Below, piece after piece: positions 45,886-56,400 of a stretch of 64,000 nucleotides of DNA. The stretch comes from Flammeovirgaceae bacterium UBA7330 (GTDB lineage Bacteria > Bacteroidota > Bacteroidia > Cytophagales > Cyclobacteriaceae): contig DKPQ01000017.1 of NCBI GenBank assembly GCA_002471275.1, forward strand, positions 1 through 64,000. Direction: 5' to 3'. The notes beneath the pieces were generated by a model. It saw only the letters and a program-made list of their open reading frames with translations, searched no databases and was not told where the DNA came from. The position numbers were made by a program, and so were the translations under genes. How positions within the stretch are numbered: position 1 is the first letter of the stretch; each line of letters begins with the position of its first letter.

Positions 45886-48096
45886 ATGAAGTATTACAAT
45901 TCATTCCTTCTGCCTGCACTCCTTTCAATGTCAATTGGCATCGTATATGGACAGTATAGAGATCAGAGTCATAGCGTATTACCTGAAAATGCCGTGGCTG
46001 TGGATAAGCCAGGTTATTATGGCAGTCCCGGGACCCACTATATGTTGACTCAGGATATATCCTCAGATCGGAGTGCTATCTTCCTGGGTAAAGATGTCAT
46101 CCTGGATCTAAATGGATACACAATCACTTATGCAGAGGGTGATTATGAACACATACCCAATTACAGCTTTGAAGAAGGTTTAAAGGGTTGGGATACCTCT
46201 CTTGCTCCCGGTGCGAAGATAGAAAACGCCAGACAGGTACATGAATTTATAGGAGACAGCATTCTTCGGCTACAGAAAGGTGATGTGATACGGTCTGATT
46301 ATATCAACCTTCCGGTAGCAAACCGCTCATATTATGCGATGTGCGGAGTTACAGGTCGTTTCTACAGGGAGATGAAAGATTATAATAATAAAAACATGAG
46401 GGTGAGTGTTTTTGTAGAAGATGAAGCAGGTAATGAAGTGAGGTGCTTGACAAACTATGGAGACACCACAATGTTAAGTTGTCCGGTAGAAAATCGGACA
46501 GTTCGGCTTGGTGGCGGGTTTGTAGTGGCTCATATTAATAACCTTCCAGCTGGAAAATATAGAATAAAAATCAGGGCAGATAACGACTGTCTTGTCGACC
46601 ATATAGACCTGAGACCTGCCATGGATGTTGGAGTAGGTATTGTCGAAAAGACCCATCCGAAAGGCCATACGGACCACCTGTTCGAACGGAATCATAGTGC
46701 TTTTTTTGATTATACCGCCGATGCTATCAAGGGTAAGCCTGTTGAAGGAATTCCCATCGTCAAAGGAAAAGGTACGGTGACCATTAAGAATGGGACTATT
46801 AAGAATGGAACAAGAGGGGTTTTATCATGGGGAGTTCAATCCACGGCCAATAACACGCATTTGATACTAGACAATGTGAAGTTTGAATCTTCAGGAATCA
46901 ACACCACAGCGGTGGATGTGCCACAAGCGGTGATCACCAATTGCTTAATCGATATTGATAACCCTTTTCTGATCAATCGGCATGGGTCAGAATTCTATGC
47001 TGTGGACTTAAGAGGTGAACAAGCCTCTGAAGTTTCCAATACAGAAATATATGGAGGACAAGGTTGTCTGGTTTTTAAAGGTAAGTTTTCAAAAATTCAT
47101 AACAACCTTTTTGTGAACAGGCAAATGGTGACCAACCACTACAGCATAATGGCTATGGGTGATAGTTCATTGATATTTAATAATACGATTAAGCCGGAAA
47201 CAGGATCAGGTATTGAGGTCTATGTGAGAAGAGGGATGGAAATTTTTGATAATGAGATTTGGACCGAACCTTCACCACCTACCTGTGAGTATGGTCATGA
47301 AGAATTTAGTACTGCGGCCATTAGGTTGGCTGATTATAATGCCAAACCCGGATCTCTTACCAGAGGTTGTTTTGGGAATAAAGTATACAACAATAAAATA
47401 TATGTTACTGGCAGGGATTACCCTGAGTATCCTGACTATATCCCAATGGCCTGGGCGGTCTTTTATAGTGCCAGTGGTGGGGATAATTACATATTCGGTA
47501 ATGATATCTATGTGGAGGATAAGACCATCGGAGAGAAAAACGAAACAGCTGCATTTTATATTGGTGGAGGTACAATTGGTGGTCATTTTTATAACAATAG
47601 GATCACGACAAATGTGCCTGCCGCCTGGGTCGCCAGCAGGTATGGATCAGCCAGGGAGACGAAGATATATAACAATAGGATTATCAGATCAAACGCTACA
47701 AATGATGCTTTCAAACCGTTTCGGGTGGGCTGGTCAGAAAGTAGCATTGCAACGGATATTGAGTTTAGGTCCAATACATTCATAAATACTAAAATGGGAT
47801 ATGAGCTTACAGATTCCAACCACAGCTATTCAGTATACTGGACCTTGAAACTACTCCTGGTTGACAAAAAGGGTAATTCTGTAGAAGACCAGGAGGTCAA
47901 AATATTCGACGCTGGGGACAATGAGGTGAGGGTTCTGCGATCAGATGATCAGGGTATGATGATTGTAGAGTTGCCAGCATACAGAATGGAGGGGCAACAA
48001 AAAACATTGTGGACACCTTATTCAGTCATTGTTGGTAAGAAAAGTGAAATTATAGCATTGAATCAAAATACTGAGTTGACTATGGTACTGCGATGA
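45886..48096 (+). CDS. Right-handed parallel beta-helix protein
   Basis: This 736-residue exported protein has a signal peptide (about 1-22, ending YGQ). An early segment (DVILDLNGYTITYAEGD) and the repeated short strands rich in Asn, Gly and Ile (TVTIKNGTIKNGTRGVL, NCLIDIDNPFLI, IFNNTIKPETGSGIEVYV, IFDNEIWTE, FYNNRITTN, IYNNRIIRSNAT) are typical of a right-handed parallel beta-helix as in pectate-lyase-like enzymes. About residues 85-240 form an inserted beta domain, and the last 90 residues a C-terminal beta domain. It could be a polysaccharide lyase or a binding protein. I cannot see a lyase-specific catalytic motif. Confidence 0.75.
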   Translation: MKYYNSFLLPALLSMSIGIVYGQYRDQSHSVLPENAVAVDKPGYYGSPGTHYMLTQDISSDRSAIFLGKDVILDLNGYTITYAEGDYEHIPNYSFEEGLKGWDTSLAPGAKIENARQVHEFIGDSILRLQKGDVIRSDYINLPVANRSYYAMCGVTGRFYREMKDYNNKNMRVSVFVEDEAGNEVRCLTNYGDTTMLSCPVENRTVRLGGGFVVAHINNLPAGKYRIKIRADNDCLVDHIDLRPAMDVGVGIVEKTHPKGHTDHLFERNHSAFFDYTADAIKGKPVEGIPIVKGKGTVTIKNGTIKNGTRGVLSWGVQSTANNTHLILDNVKFESSGINTTAVDVPQAVITNCLIDIDNPFLINRHGSEFYAVDLRGEQASEVSNTEIYGGQGCLVFKGKFSKIHNNLFVNRQMVTNHYSIMAMGDSSLIFNNTIKPETGSGIEVYVRRGMEIFDNEIWTEPSPPTCEYGHEEFSTAAIRLADYNAKPGSLTRGCFGNKVYNNKIYVTGRDYPEYPDYIPMAWAVFYSASGGDNYIFGNDIYVEDKTIGEKNETAAFYIGGGTIGGHFYNNRITTNVPAAWVASRYGSARETKIYNNRIIRSNATNDAFKPFRVGWSESSIATDIEFRSNTFINTKMGYELTDSNHSYSVYWTLKLLLVDKKGNSVEDQEVKIFDAGDNEVRVLRSDDQGMMIVELPAYRMEGQQKTLWTPYSVIVGKKSEIIALNQNTELTMVLR

Positions 48097-48131
48097 ATCT
48101 GAATATTGGTTTTATAATAATGAGTGATTAA

Positions 48132-49094
48132 ATGAAAAAAAGTGTAATAAAGAAACAGTTTGTTTTTTGTTTTTGCGTAATGCTTGCCGCAAGTGAAGTG
48201 TTTTCTCAAAACATTTTTTCAGTAAAGGGTAATAAGACCTATCTAAATGGAAAAGACTTCCAGTCCATCGGATTACGATGTTCGAATGCTCTGCATTCTG
48301 ATAACTCGGTGGATCAATTAATCCAAAAGCTGGATGAATATAAACACTATGGCATGAATACCATCAGTGTATATTTTATGGGCTCCAGGTATAGCAATAT
48401 CTATGGATATAACATTGACGGAACGCTCAATGAAACATATAAAAATCGCATGGCTAAAATAATTGAAGCTTGCGATGAGCGTGGAATTGTTGTACTTGTT
48501 GGAGTCCTTTACTGGGGGAGTGGAATGGCTGAAAATAGAAACGATTTTTATGCCACTTGGAGTCAGCAAGATGTTAATAAGGCGATCCAGAATACAATTA
48601 AATAGCTAAAAGAGAATGACTATTTGAATGTGTTTATTGATCCTGACAACGAAGGTATGGCGGAAAGAGGGGCTGGGTTCAATATTGATGAAATGATATG
48701 TAAAGCAAAAGAGATCGATGAAAATATCCCTGTGGCCTACAATGGCAAAGGATATCCACCACCTTGCGCTGACTTATCGATACATTTCGGTTTCACCACC
48801 CAGGACCTTCCCTATATAGAGACAGAGGGCACCCCTTCAAATTATTGGGGAGATTATAGCAAAGAGCCAGGAGGAGATTCCTATATCAATGTTGGTTTGT
48901 ATACCGATCAAAAAAAGGCCATGCAGCTCCGTCGGACAAAGCAATTGCTCGACGAAGGACATGGTTATTTATTTGCATCCACCTGGTTACAGAATGTGCC
49001 TCCAAACTATCATTTAGGGGGAGACGGAACAGGTTGCGATCCGGGGATCAAATGGTGGATGGACTTTATTAAAGAAAATTACAAACAAGATTAA
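48132..49094 (+). pseudogene. Clan GH-A (GH5-like) glycosidase split by an in-frame amber stop
   Basis: The frame runs from ATG 48132, is interrupted by TAG at 48603-48605, and continues in the same frame to 49094. Read through, it gives a 320-codon TIM-barrel protein with signal peptide (ends VFSQ), SIGLRCSNALHSDNSVDQL, YGMNTISVYFMGSRY and VVLVGVLYWGS before the stop. After the stop come FIDPDNEGMA (the Asn-Glu of the acid/base position), YIETEGTPSNYW (candidate nucleophile Glu) and FASTWLQNVPPN. Both catalytic residues lie after the stop while the first barrel strands lie before it, so neither piece alone should be active. It may be a fresh nonsense mutation, suppressed stop or sequencing error. 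Confidence 0.8.
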
Positions 49095-49168
49095 GTATTG
49101 ACCCATTCCAGTCAGGCATTATAATGACGTAATAGCTTAAAAGTATTCTTGGTAATCAGGTTAATAGG

Positions 49169-51499
49169 ATGATATTAAAAATACACATTTATTTCACCCT
49201 TGTATTTGTATCTGTGGTTGTGAGCTCACAACCCAGGTTTATTGATGTTACCCTGTTTAAGAATATAGCAGATTTTAACGCAGCTCCAACACTCGGTAGT
49301 GGTGTCAATGCAGTTGACTATGATAAAGACGGAGACATTGATCTTTATGTTTTGTCTGACGAACACACTCCCAATCAATTATACAGAAATACGGGTTCTG
49401 GTAATTTTGAAATTGCTGAAGTTGGTCTGAGTCTTATGATGCGAAGCCGGGCAGCCGTCTGGTTTGATTATGATGGGGATCATCGTCTGGATGTATTTAT
49501 TGCCGGAGACTGTCATAGCTGTAGTGAAGACCAAAGCTTTAGATTATTTAGGCAAAAAGAGGATGGAACATTCCTGGAGATGACTGCAAATGCAGGTATT
49601 AACCTAAAACTGTTATCAAATTCTACCCTTGGGGGTGTGACTGCCGGAGATGTGAATAATGATGGATTCCTTGATTTGCTCATTACTCAATACCCGGGTG
49701 AGGCTACATTGTATATGAATGAAGGCAATGGAATGTTTAAAGATGCAACACAAAGTAGCTTAATAAAAGATGCTCAACTTTATTTACAGCCTGTAATATT
49801 TGACTTCAACAACGATGGCTGGGCTGATATATACCTTGCTGTTGACTATCATCAAAACCAGTTTTGGCTAAACAATGCTGATGGGACCTTCACTGAAATC
49901 GGTGAGCAGATCAACCTGGATAACGATGACAATGACATGGGGATGGCTATTGGGGATTACGATCGTGACGGTGACATGGATATATACATTTCTAACATTT
50001 ATGACCCGAAAGTTGAGAGACATCATAACGTATTGTTTAGAAATGAAATTCAAAAAGGAGAGCTATACTTTAATGAAGTGTCTAAGGAATTAGGTGTGGA
50101 TGATGGAGGTTGGGGCTGGGGTGTTTCTTTTCTGGATTTCAACAATGACGGATTTCTTGATTTAGCTGCTACAAATGGGTGGGTAACTGAGACAAAATAC
50201 CAGTCAAAATTGTGGCTAAATGATGGTGGTAAGTTTTCAGATGTTTCACTTAAATATGGGTTCAATGACTTCTTAAACGCTACAACATTAATCTCCTTGG
50301 ATTTTGACAGAGATGGTGATTTGGACTTAGCTCAGACATTAAAAGAAAATGAAGGACAGCAGGTAGCCATTCGATTACTTGAGAACCAGTTGGCTGGTAG
50401 TTATGAATTCAAGAACTATTTGACTGTAAAGCCGAGAATGCTTGGAACAAATTACTGGGCAATAGGGTCAACAGTAAAAATCAGAACAGGAAATGTTATT
50501 CAAACTTACCCAATAAAAACCGGAGTTAGTTTTTATGGTCAGGAACCCGCTGAAGCACATTTTGGAGTTGGCGAAGCAACCAATATTGATGAGGTTACCA
50601 TTATTTGGCCGGGTGGGGCAGAGTCAAAATTTTTTAATATTGATATCAATCAATCTGTTACAATTACTGACGAACAAGTTTTACATATACCTGTTCATTT
50701 ATCTGCGAAACCAAGTGTTAACTCCGTCTTGTTGCACTGGCAACATGTTCATTCTTCAGAAACCAAATACCTTATTGAAAGGTCTTCCACTCCTGATTTT
50801 CAGGAGGTAGAATCATTTGAAGTTGGTAGTTCTGAACAATATTTTACGGATTTGGGGTTAGAATCTCTATCAGATTATTATTATCGTGTCACAGCTTTCA
50901 ATGAATCCATGTATTCAGAACCAGGTAAGTGGGTGAAAACCCGAACCAAATCAGCAATTAATACACCATCCGAAGTGAGAGGGGAAGTGCTTTCACTATC
51001 ATCATTGAAAGTGAGTTGGATTGATAATGCAGACAATGAAGATGGGTATCTGGTGCAAAGATCATTGTCTGCTGATTTTGCTTCCTACACTAGCATCATT
51101 CTTGAGGCCAATATAACAGAAATGATTGATGAGCGTCTTGAGCCCCAAACCACTTATTATTATAGACTTGCTGCTTTTACAGGAGAAGACATATCAGATT
51201 ATAGCTCCAGCATAGATATAGCCACAATGATTTTGGGCTTGTCTAAAGCATATTCCTTTACAAATGTTTACCCTAATCCAACAAATGGTATGATTAACCT
51301 TGAAACCAATGATCAATCAAACTGCCCTTCTTCGATCAAACTTTTCGATACCTCTGGAAAGGTTGTAGAGACATTCCCCTTTAATAGTCACGAGACCTCT
51401 TCCAGGACCTTCCATATCAACCAACCATCTGGTTTGTATTTTTTGAACTTTACGTATCCGAATGGCCAGATAGAATCAGTGAAAGTGGTTGTTGAATAA
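49169..51499 (+). CDS. Secreted FG-GAP/VCBS repeat protein with ASPIC/UnbV, fibronectin III and type IX sorting domains
   Basis: This 776-residue protein has a signal peptide (about 1-20). At least seven calcium-binding loops of the FG-GAP/VCBS propeller are visible (DYDKDGDID, DVNNDGFLD, DFNNDGWAD, DYDRDGDMD, DFNNDGFLD, DFDRDGDLD and a variant DYDGDHRLD). An ASPIC/UnbV domain follows (about 430-510, GVGEATNIDEVTIIWPGG), then two fibronectin type III domains (about 510-690) and a T9SS sorting domain (YPNPTNGMINLE, PSGLYFLNFTYPNG). It is likely anchored or released at the surface and could bind carbohydrate. It ends locus 2; the sigma gene of locus 3 starts 93 bp later. Confidence 0.88.
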   Translation: MILKIHIYFTLVFVSVVVSSQPRFIDVTLFKNIADFNAAPTLGSGVNAVDYDKDGDIDLYVLSDEHTPNQLYRNTGSGNFEIAEVGLSLMMRSRAAVWFDYDGDHRLDVFIAGDCHSCSEDQSFRLFRQKEDGTFLEMTANAGINLKLLSNSTLGGVTAGDVNNDGFLDLLITQYPGEATLYMNEGNGMFKDATQSSLIKDAQLYLQPVIFDFNNDGWADIYLAVDYHQNQFWLNNADGTFTEIGEQINLDNDDNDMGMAIGDYDRDGDMDIYISNIYDPKVERHHNVLFRNEIQKGELYFNEVSKELGVDDGGWGWGVSFLDFNNDGFLDLAATNGWVTETKYQSKLWLNDGGKFSDVSLKYGFNDFLNATTLISLDFDRDGDLDLAQTLKENEGQQVAIRLLENQLAGSYEFKNYLTVKPRMLGTNYWAIGSTVKIRTGNVIQTYPIKTGVSFYGQEPAEAHFGVGEATNIDEVTIIWPGGAESKFFNIDINQSVTITDEQVLHIPVHLSAKPSVNSVLLHWQHVHSSETKYLIERSSTPDFQEVESFEVGSSEQYFTDLGLESLSDYYYRVTAFNESMYSEPGKWVKTRTKSAINTPSEVRGEVLSLSSLKVSWIDNADNEDGYLVQRSLSADFASYTSIILEANITEMIDERLEPQTTYYYRLAAFTGEDISDYSSSIDIATMILGLSKAYSFTNVYPNPTNGMINLETNDQSNCPSSIKLFDTSGKVVETFPFNSHETSSRTFHINQPSGLYFLNFTYPNGQIESVKVVVE

Positions 51500-51592
51500 C
51501 CTTGCTTTTAAGATTTATATTTTTACCAGGTGTATTTATAGTGAATTATCAATATTAATAATAATCCTATATTTGATTGAGAATTTTAAATA

Positions 51593-52204
51593 TTGAGTAG
51601 TAAACTAATCAATAAGCAGTCAACCAACCTGGAAGGGTCCTTTGAAGAAACATATTCCTTATACTTCAAGAGGATGTTTCTATACGCAAGAAAGCTCCTA
51701 CGATCAGATCATCTTGCGGAGGATGCGGTAGAGGAAGTATTTTACAATCTCTGGAAGACAAAATCTGACTTTTCAAAGATCAGGGAGTTAGAAACCTACC
51801 TGTTCGTTGCGGTGAAGAACCAGGCCATTCGAATGCTATCCAGAGATCCACACGCTTTTGTAAGTCTCGATCTACAAAATGAGCTCAAACAAATCGAACA
51901 TAGCAATCCCGAAGACCTGCTGATTGAAAAAGAACTTGCCGATTTAATTGATCATGAAATAGCTAAACTTTCTGGACAATGTCAGATAATTTTTACTATG
52001 GCCAGAAAGGAACATAAGGACTACAAGGACATAGCAGCTGAGATGGGGATAAGTGTTGATTCTGTTAAATCTCAGATTTACAAGGCTGCCAGTAAGATCA
52101 GAGAATGTGTAGCCTCATGGAAAAAGGCAGATGGAACAGATAAAGCCTATATGAAAGGATTGGGAAGTGTGTTACTTCTAATTGTTTACTTCCTGCTGTT
52201 TTAA
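51593..52204 (+). CDS. ECF-type RNA polymerase sigma factor with hydrophobic C-terminal tail (locus 3)
   Basis: This 203-residue protein starts at a TTG. Region 2 (about 18-90) contains TYSLYFKRMFLYARKLL and VFYNLWKTKSDF. Region 4 (about 125-178) contains LSGQCQIIFTMARKEHKD and SVDSVKSQIYKAASKIR. After region 4 comes a 15-residue hydrophobic tail at the very end (GLGSVLLLIVYFLLF) that could tether it to the membrane. It precedes FecR, SusC and SusD and should drive locus 3. Confidence 0.9.
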   Translation: MSSKLINKQSTNLEGSFEETYSLYFKRMFLYARKLLRSDHLAEDAVEEVFYNLWKTKSDFSKIRELETYLFVAVKNQAIRMLSRDPHAFVSLDLQNELKQIEHSNPEDLLIEKELADLIDHEIAKLSGQCQIIFTMARKEHKDYKDIAAEMGISVDSVKSQIYKAASKIRECVASWKKADGTDKAYMKGLGSVLLLIVYFLLF

Positions 52205-52214
52205 TAACTAACAA

Positions 52215-52273
52215 AGGTCAGACGACAGTCAGACCGAGAAGTGACACTTAAGGTAAGACGATAGTCAGACCGA
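52215..52273. repeat. Two copies of a 23-bp direct repeat carrying GTCAGAC motifs
   Basis: AGGTCAGACGACAGTCAGAC plus CGA (52215-52237) recurs with two changes at 52251-52273. A related copy lies at 63178-63198 (one gap and two mismatches). Such dispersed intergenic repeats are frequent in this phylum. It lies between the sigma and FecR genes of locus 3. Confidence 0.75.
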
Positions 52274-52447
52274 TCCAATTTCAATATATTTAGTAATTGT
52301 GTTGAAAAATTACCAAAAACGCAGTAATACTTCCTGTTGTTTGGATTAAATAAAAATATTTAATCAACGGGATCACTTTTACCATTCAATATACTCCTTT
52401 ATATATAGAACGGAAGATTGAATACAGAATCTTCAATTTCCAAATCA

Positions 52448-53428
52448 ATGGATAAACTGATTGTAAAATACCTTCAAAATAATCTGAGTCTTCAGGAGCA
52501 GCACCAACTATCCAAATGGCTGGAAGAGGATGAACAAAACAAGGAGACCCTAAGAAGAATGGAGGTCTATTGGAGGGATTATGGGCTTGATCTGGAAGTG
52601 ATAGAACAACGCGTCAAAGGAAATCTGGCCAGAAGGATTGAAAATGAACAAGTAGGAAATACAGTTATTTCCTTTTCAATACGAAATCTTATTAGGGTAG
52701 CGGCAATGCTTATAGTGGCTGGTACTATAATCTTTTCTCTTTACAGGCTTTATGAAGTGGAACCGGTTGAGCAGCCATTAACCTATGAGATGATCGAAAA
52801 GAAAAGTGCGCTGGGTGAGAAGGTCACGATAAAGCTTCCAGATGGCAGTACTGTGAAGTTGAATTCCGGAAGCAGTATTACTTATCCTCAACATTTTCAG
52901 CAAGGCAAACGAGAAGTTATTCTCAAAGGAGAAGGTTTTTTCGAAATAACAAAAGACCTGCAAAGTCCATTCATTGTAAAGGTTAATCGTGCGATGGTCA
53001 GGGTTCTGGGCACCTCTTTTAATATAAATGCCAAGGGATCTTCAAATAAAGTGATCGTAGGAGTTAAAACTGGTCAGGTCAAAGTTTCAAATGAGCAGCA
53101 AACCATCTCGAGAATATTGGAACCCTATGATCTTGTTGTTTACAATGATGAGAATCAATTGATGAGACAAAGCAAGATATCAGATCCGGAATTAATTTTT
53201 GGATGGACCGATCAACTCCTTGTCTTTGAGGATAGTCAATTTAAGGACATTTTGAATACAATGACCAATTGGTATGGAGTAGAGTTTATTCTTTCCATCA
53301 ATATTGAAAGTAATCGGGTTTATACATCCAGGTTTGAGAATCCAACCTTAAAGTCAGTGATGGAAAGCCTCTCTTATGTATATGATTTTAACTATGAAAT
53401 AAATGATAATGTAGTAATAATAAAATAG
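52448..53428 (+). CDS. FecR family anti-sigma factor (locus 3)
   Basis: I chose the ATG at 52448 (MDKLIVKYLQNNLS) over an upstream TTG at 52418 because FecR proteins usually start this way; the length is 326 residues. The N-terminal cytoplasmic region (LSLQEQHQLSKWLEEDEQ), a membrane helix (about 78-98, VAAMLIVAGTIIFSLY), the FecR domain (LPDGSTVKLNSGSSITYPQ, LKGEGFFEITKDLQSPF) and the DUF4974-type domain (MTNWYGVEFILS) are all present. Its stop codon lies inside the 5' arm of the stem-loop that precedes SusC. Confidence 0.92.
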   Translation: MDKLIVKYLQNNLSLQEQHQLSKWLEEDEQNKETLRRMEVYWRDYGLDLEVIEQRVKGNLARRIENEQVGNTVISFSIRNLIRVAAMLIVAGTIIFSLYRLYEVEPVEQPLTYEMIEKKSALGEKVTIKLPDGSTVKLNSGSSITYPQHFQQGKREVILKGEGFFEITKDLQSPFIVKVNRAMVRVLGTSFNINAKGSSNKVIVGVKTGQVKVSNEQQTISRILEPYDLVVYNDENQLMRQSKISDPELIFGWTDQLLVFEDSQFKDILNTMTNWYGVEFILSINIESNRVYTSRFENPTLKSVMESLSYVYDFNYEINDNVVIIK

Positions 53429-53462
53429 CCGAGGGGGTCTTCTGGAAAAAGTTCCTCGGCTA
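53426..53462 (+). promoter_or_regulatory. Stem-loop overlapping the fecR stop codon (locus 3)
   Basis: TAGCCGAGG (53426-53434) and CCTCGGCTA (53454-53462) form a perfect 9-bp stem with a 19-nt loop. The first three bases are the FecR stop codon. There is no T-run. It ends 34 bp before the SusC start. Confidence 0.6.
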
Positions 53463-53496
53463 ATAGAGTCTAACATGTTTAAATAACGCAAACCCT

Positions 53497-56400
53497 ATGA
53501 ATGTAAAATTACTAAATTTTGTAAAGCGCATGTCCAAAATTGCGATTTATGCGTACGTTGTTTGTTATTCCCTTTCTATGGCTTTAGCTGTTGAGAGCGA
53601 AGCACAGCGCAAAATGCTAAATGAAATTACAGTTCATTTAGATCAACAGGAAGTGGAATTGATTAACCTGATCAAGGAAATCGAGCGATCCACTAGTTTC
53701 ATTTTTGCTTTTTCAAAAGGCGATGTAAAAGGAAAGTCAGTACATCTCGATGGACAGGTTTGGCAAATGAATGAACTGCTTAAGGAGATCTCCTTACAGG
53801 CCAGGCTTTCTTTTCGAAGGGTCAATGAATCTATAAATGTACGTTCCGTACAACTGGATTCTGATTTGCCGGATGTAGTTGAAAAGATAGATCTTCAACA
53901 ATCAGTTTCCGGGATTATTACTGATGAAACTGGTGAACCTTTGCCAGGAGCAACGATTCAGGAAAAGGGAACTACCAATGGGTCAATCACGGATGTAGAA
54001 GGACGGTTTTTATTGGAAGTACCTGAAGATGCCACATTGACGATCTCTTTTGTTGGGTATGTAACCCGTGAGATCCCATTGAATGGAAGGACTGTTGTGG
54101 ATGTGAGTCTCGATGCAGATGTATCAGCGCTCGAAGAAGTGGTTGTCGTGGGATATGGTACTCAGAAAAAAAGTGATGTAACCGGGGCTGTTACTTCACT
54201 AAGAAGTGATGATTTTAATCAGGGAGTGGTAAGTTCCCCTCAAGACCTTATTGCAGGCAAAGTTTCAGGAGTTCAGGTTATTCAAAATAGCGCAGAGCCC
54301 GGAGGAGGGTTCAGCGTGAGCATTCGTGGAGTGAGCTCTATTAACGCAGGAACTGCTCCACTCTATGTAATCGACGGGATGCCAATAGATAACAGCCCGG
54401 CTTTGAGTGGAGGTGCATCAGGAAGGTCTTCGCGAAACCCAATGGCTTCTATCAACCCAAATGACATAGAGTCGATAGAAATCTTAAAAGATGCTTCCGC
54501 TACTGCTATTTATGGAGCGCGCGCGGCCAATGGTGTAATTCTTATTACCACAAAGAGTGGGAAATCCGGAAAGACTAAGGTAAACTATGATTTTTATGCG
54601 GGGGTTCAAAAGATCACCAAAAAGTTGGATGTTTTAACACCTACAGAATACCAGACAGTACTTAACGATCTTTTGGACGGAGGTGCAACAAACAGTTCCG
54701 AATTTGAAAGGGTTACTTCCCTGGATAATGGGGGTACCCAGTGGCAGGATGAGGTGTTAAGAGATGGTAGCGTAATGAGCCACAACCTTTCCGTATCAGG
54801 AGGAAATGAGAAAACAAACTATTTCCTGGGACTCAATTATTTCAATCAGGAGGGTGTGTTAAAGAATACTTCGTTTGAGAGGTATGGCATAAGGGTAAAT
54901 GTGGATAATGAGGTCAGTGACAAAATAAAGCTTGGAGTTAAACTCAATACGACATTTCATAATGACGAATACGTACCAGGTGGTTTGGGGGGTAATGACG
55001 GCGGAGTATTATATGCAGCCTATAATTATGATCCGAGTATTTCTGTCTATGATGCCAATGGTGATTTTGCGCGATCAGATTTTATGGCACCTATCGACAA
55101 TCCTGTTGCTTTGCTTGAAGGCAGACAAAACAATGCCAATGCTTATAGAACATTTGGTACCCTGTTCGGTGAGTACAACTTTTTACCTGACTTCAAACTA
55201 AGGGTCAATATTGGTGCAGATGCATATAACCAACAAAGAGATAGTTACACGGACAGAAGTACACTACTGGGACTAGCCAGAGGGGGAAGCGCATCAATTC
55301 AGAACGGTCAACGGACAAATTATCTGTTTGAAGGGCTGATGACTTATTCGAAGAATTTAAATGAAGATCACAGACTCAATATCCTATTAGGAAATACCTA
55401 TCAGAGGTTTATTTATACAGTAAATTCTATGGAAGGGTACAATTTCCCCATTGATGTCAACGTATTGGAGACCTACAACCTGGGTAGCAGCGATGCACTT
55501 CAGAGATCGATCAGTAGCGGGAAAAACTCCAATAGTCTGCTGTCTTATCTTACCAGAGTCAATTATGCATTGAAGGACAAATACCTGCTCACTGTAAGCT
55601 ATAGAATTGACGGATCATCAAGATTTGGTGAAAACAATAAGTTTGGACATTTCCCATCAGCAGCTTTAGCGTGGAGAATTGACAATGAAGACTTCTTTGC
55701 CAGTTTTGATAATGTATTGAGTACCATGAAGCTCAGGACAAGCTGGGGAACTACAGGAAATGAACAGATTGGTAATTATGAAGCCATCACAACCTTCAAT
55801 TCCGGGGGGATTGCCGTGCTTGATGATGATCCTGTGGCTACTTTAGTTCCCAGTAGAATCAGCAACCCGGATTTAAAATGGGAGACCACAGAGCAGTTTA
55901 ATATTGGTTTAGACTTTGGTGTTTGGCAAGACCGGATTTATGGTAGTCTCGATTGGTATACGAAATCTACTTATGACATGCTGCTAAACCTGCCAATCCC
56001 TACTTCTACTGGTTATAGCAATCAAACACAAAATGTAGGTGGAATGAAAAATTCAGGTCTTGAGTTTTCATTAACCTCCAGAAATATTGACAGGGAATTT
56101 AAGTGGGAGACGAACGTGTCGATGACTACTTTAAAAAATAAAGTAACTAACCTAAGCAGTCTTGAACAGATCATTGGTACATCAGCTGGCTTTGCCACTC
56201 AGATTGGATTGATTGAGGTGGGATTGCCAGTAAGGTCATTTTATGGATATCAGGTTGATGGTATTTGGCAAAATGGAGATGACTTTAGCGTGACAACAGA
56301 TAACGTACAACCAGGTGATTTTAAGTACGCCGATATCAATGGTGACAGTACCGTCAATGGAGATGACAGAGTCGTATTAGGAAATTCTTTTCCAAAGTTA

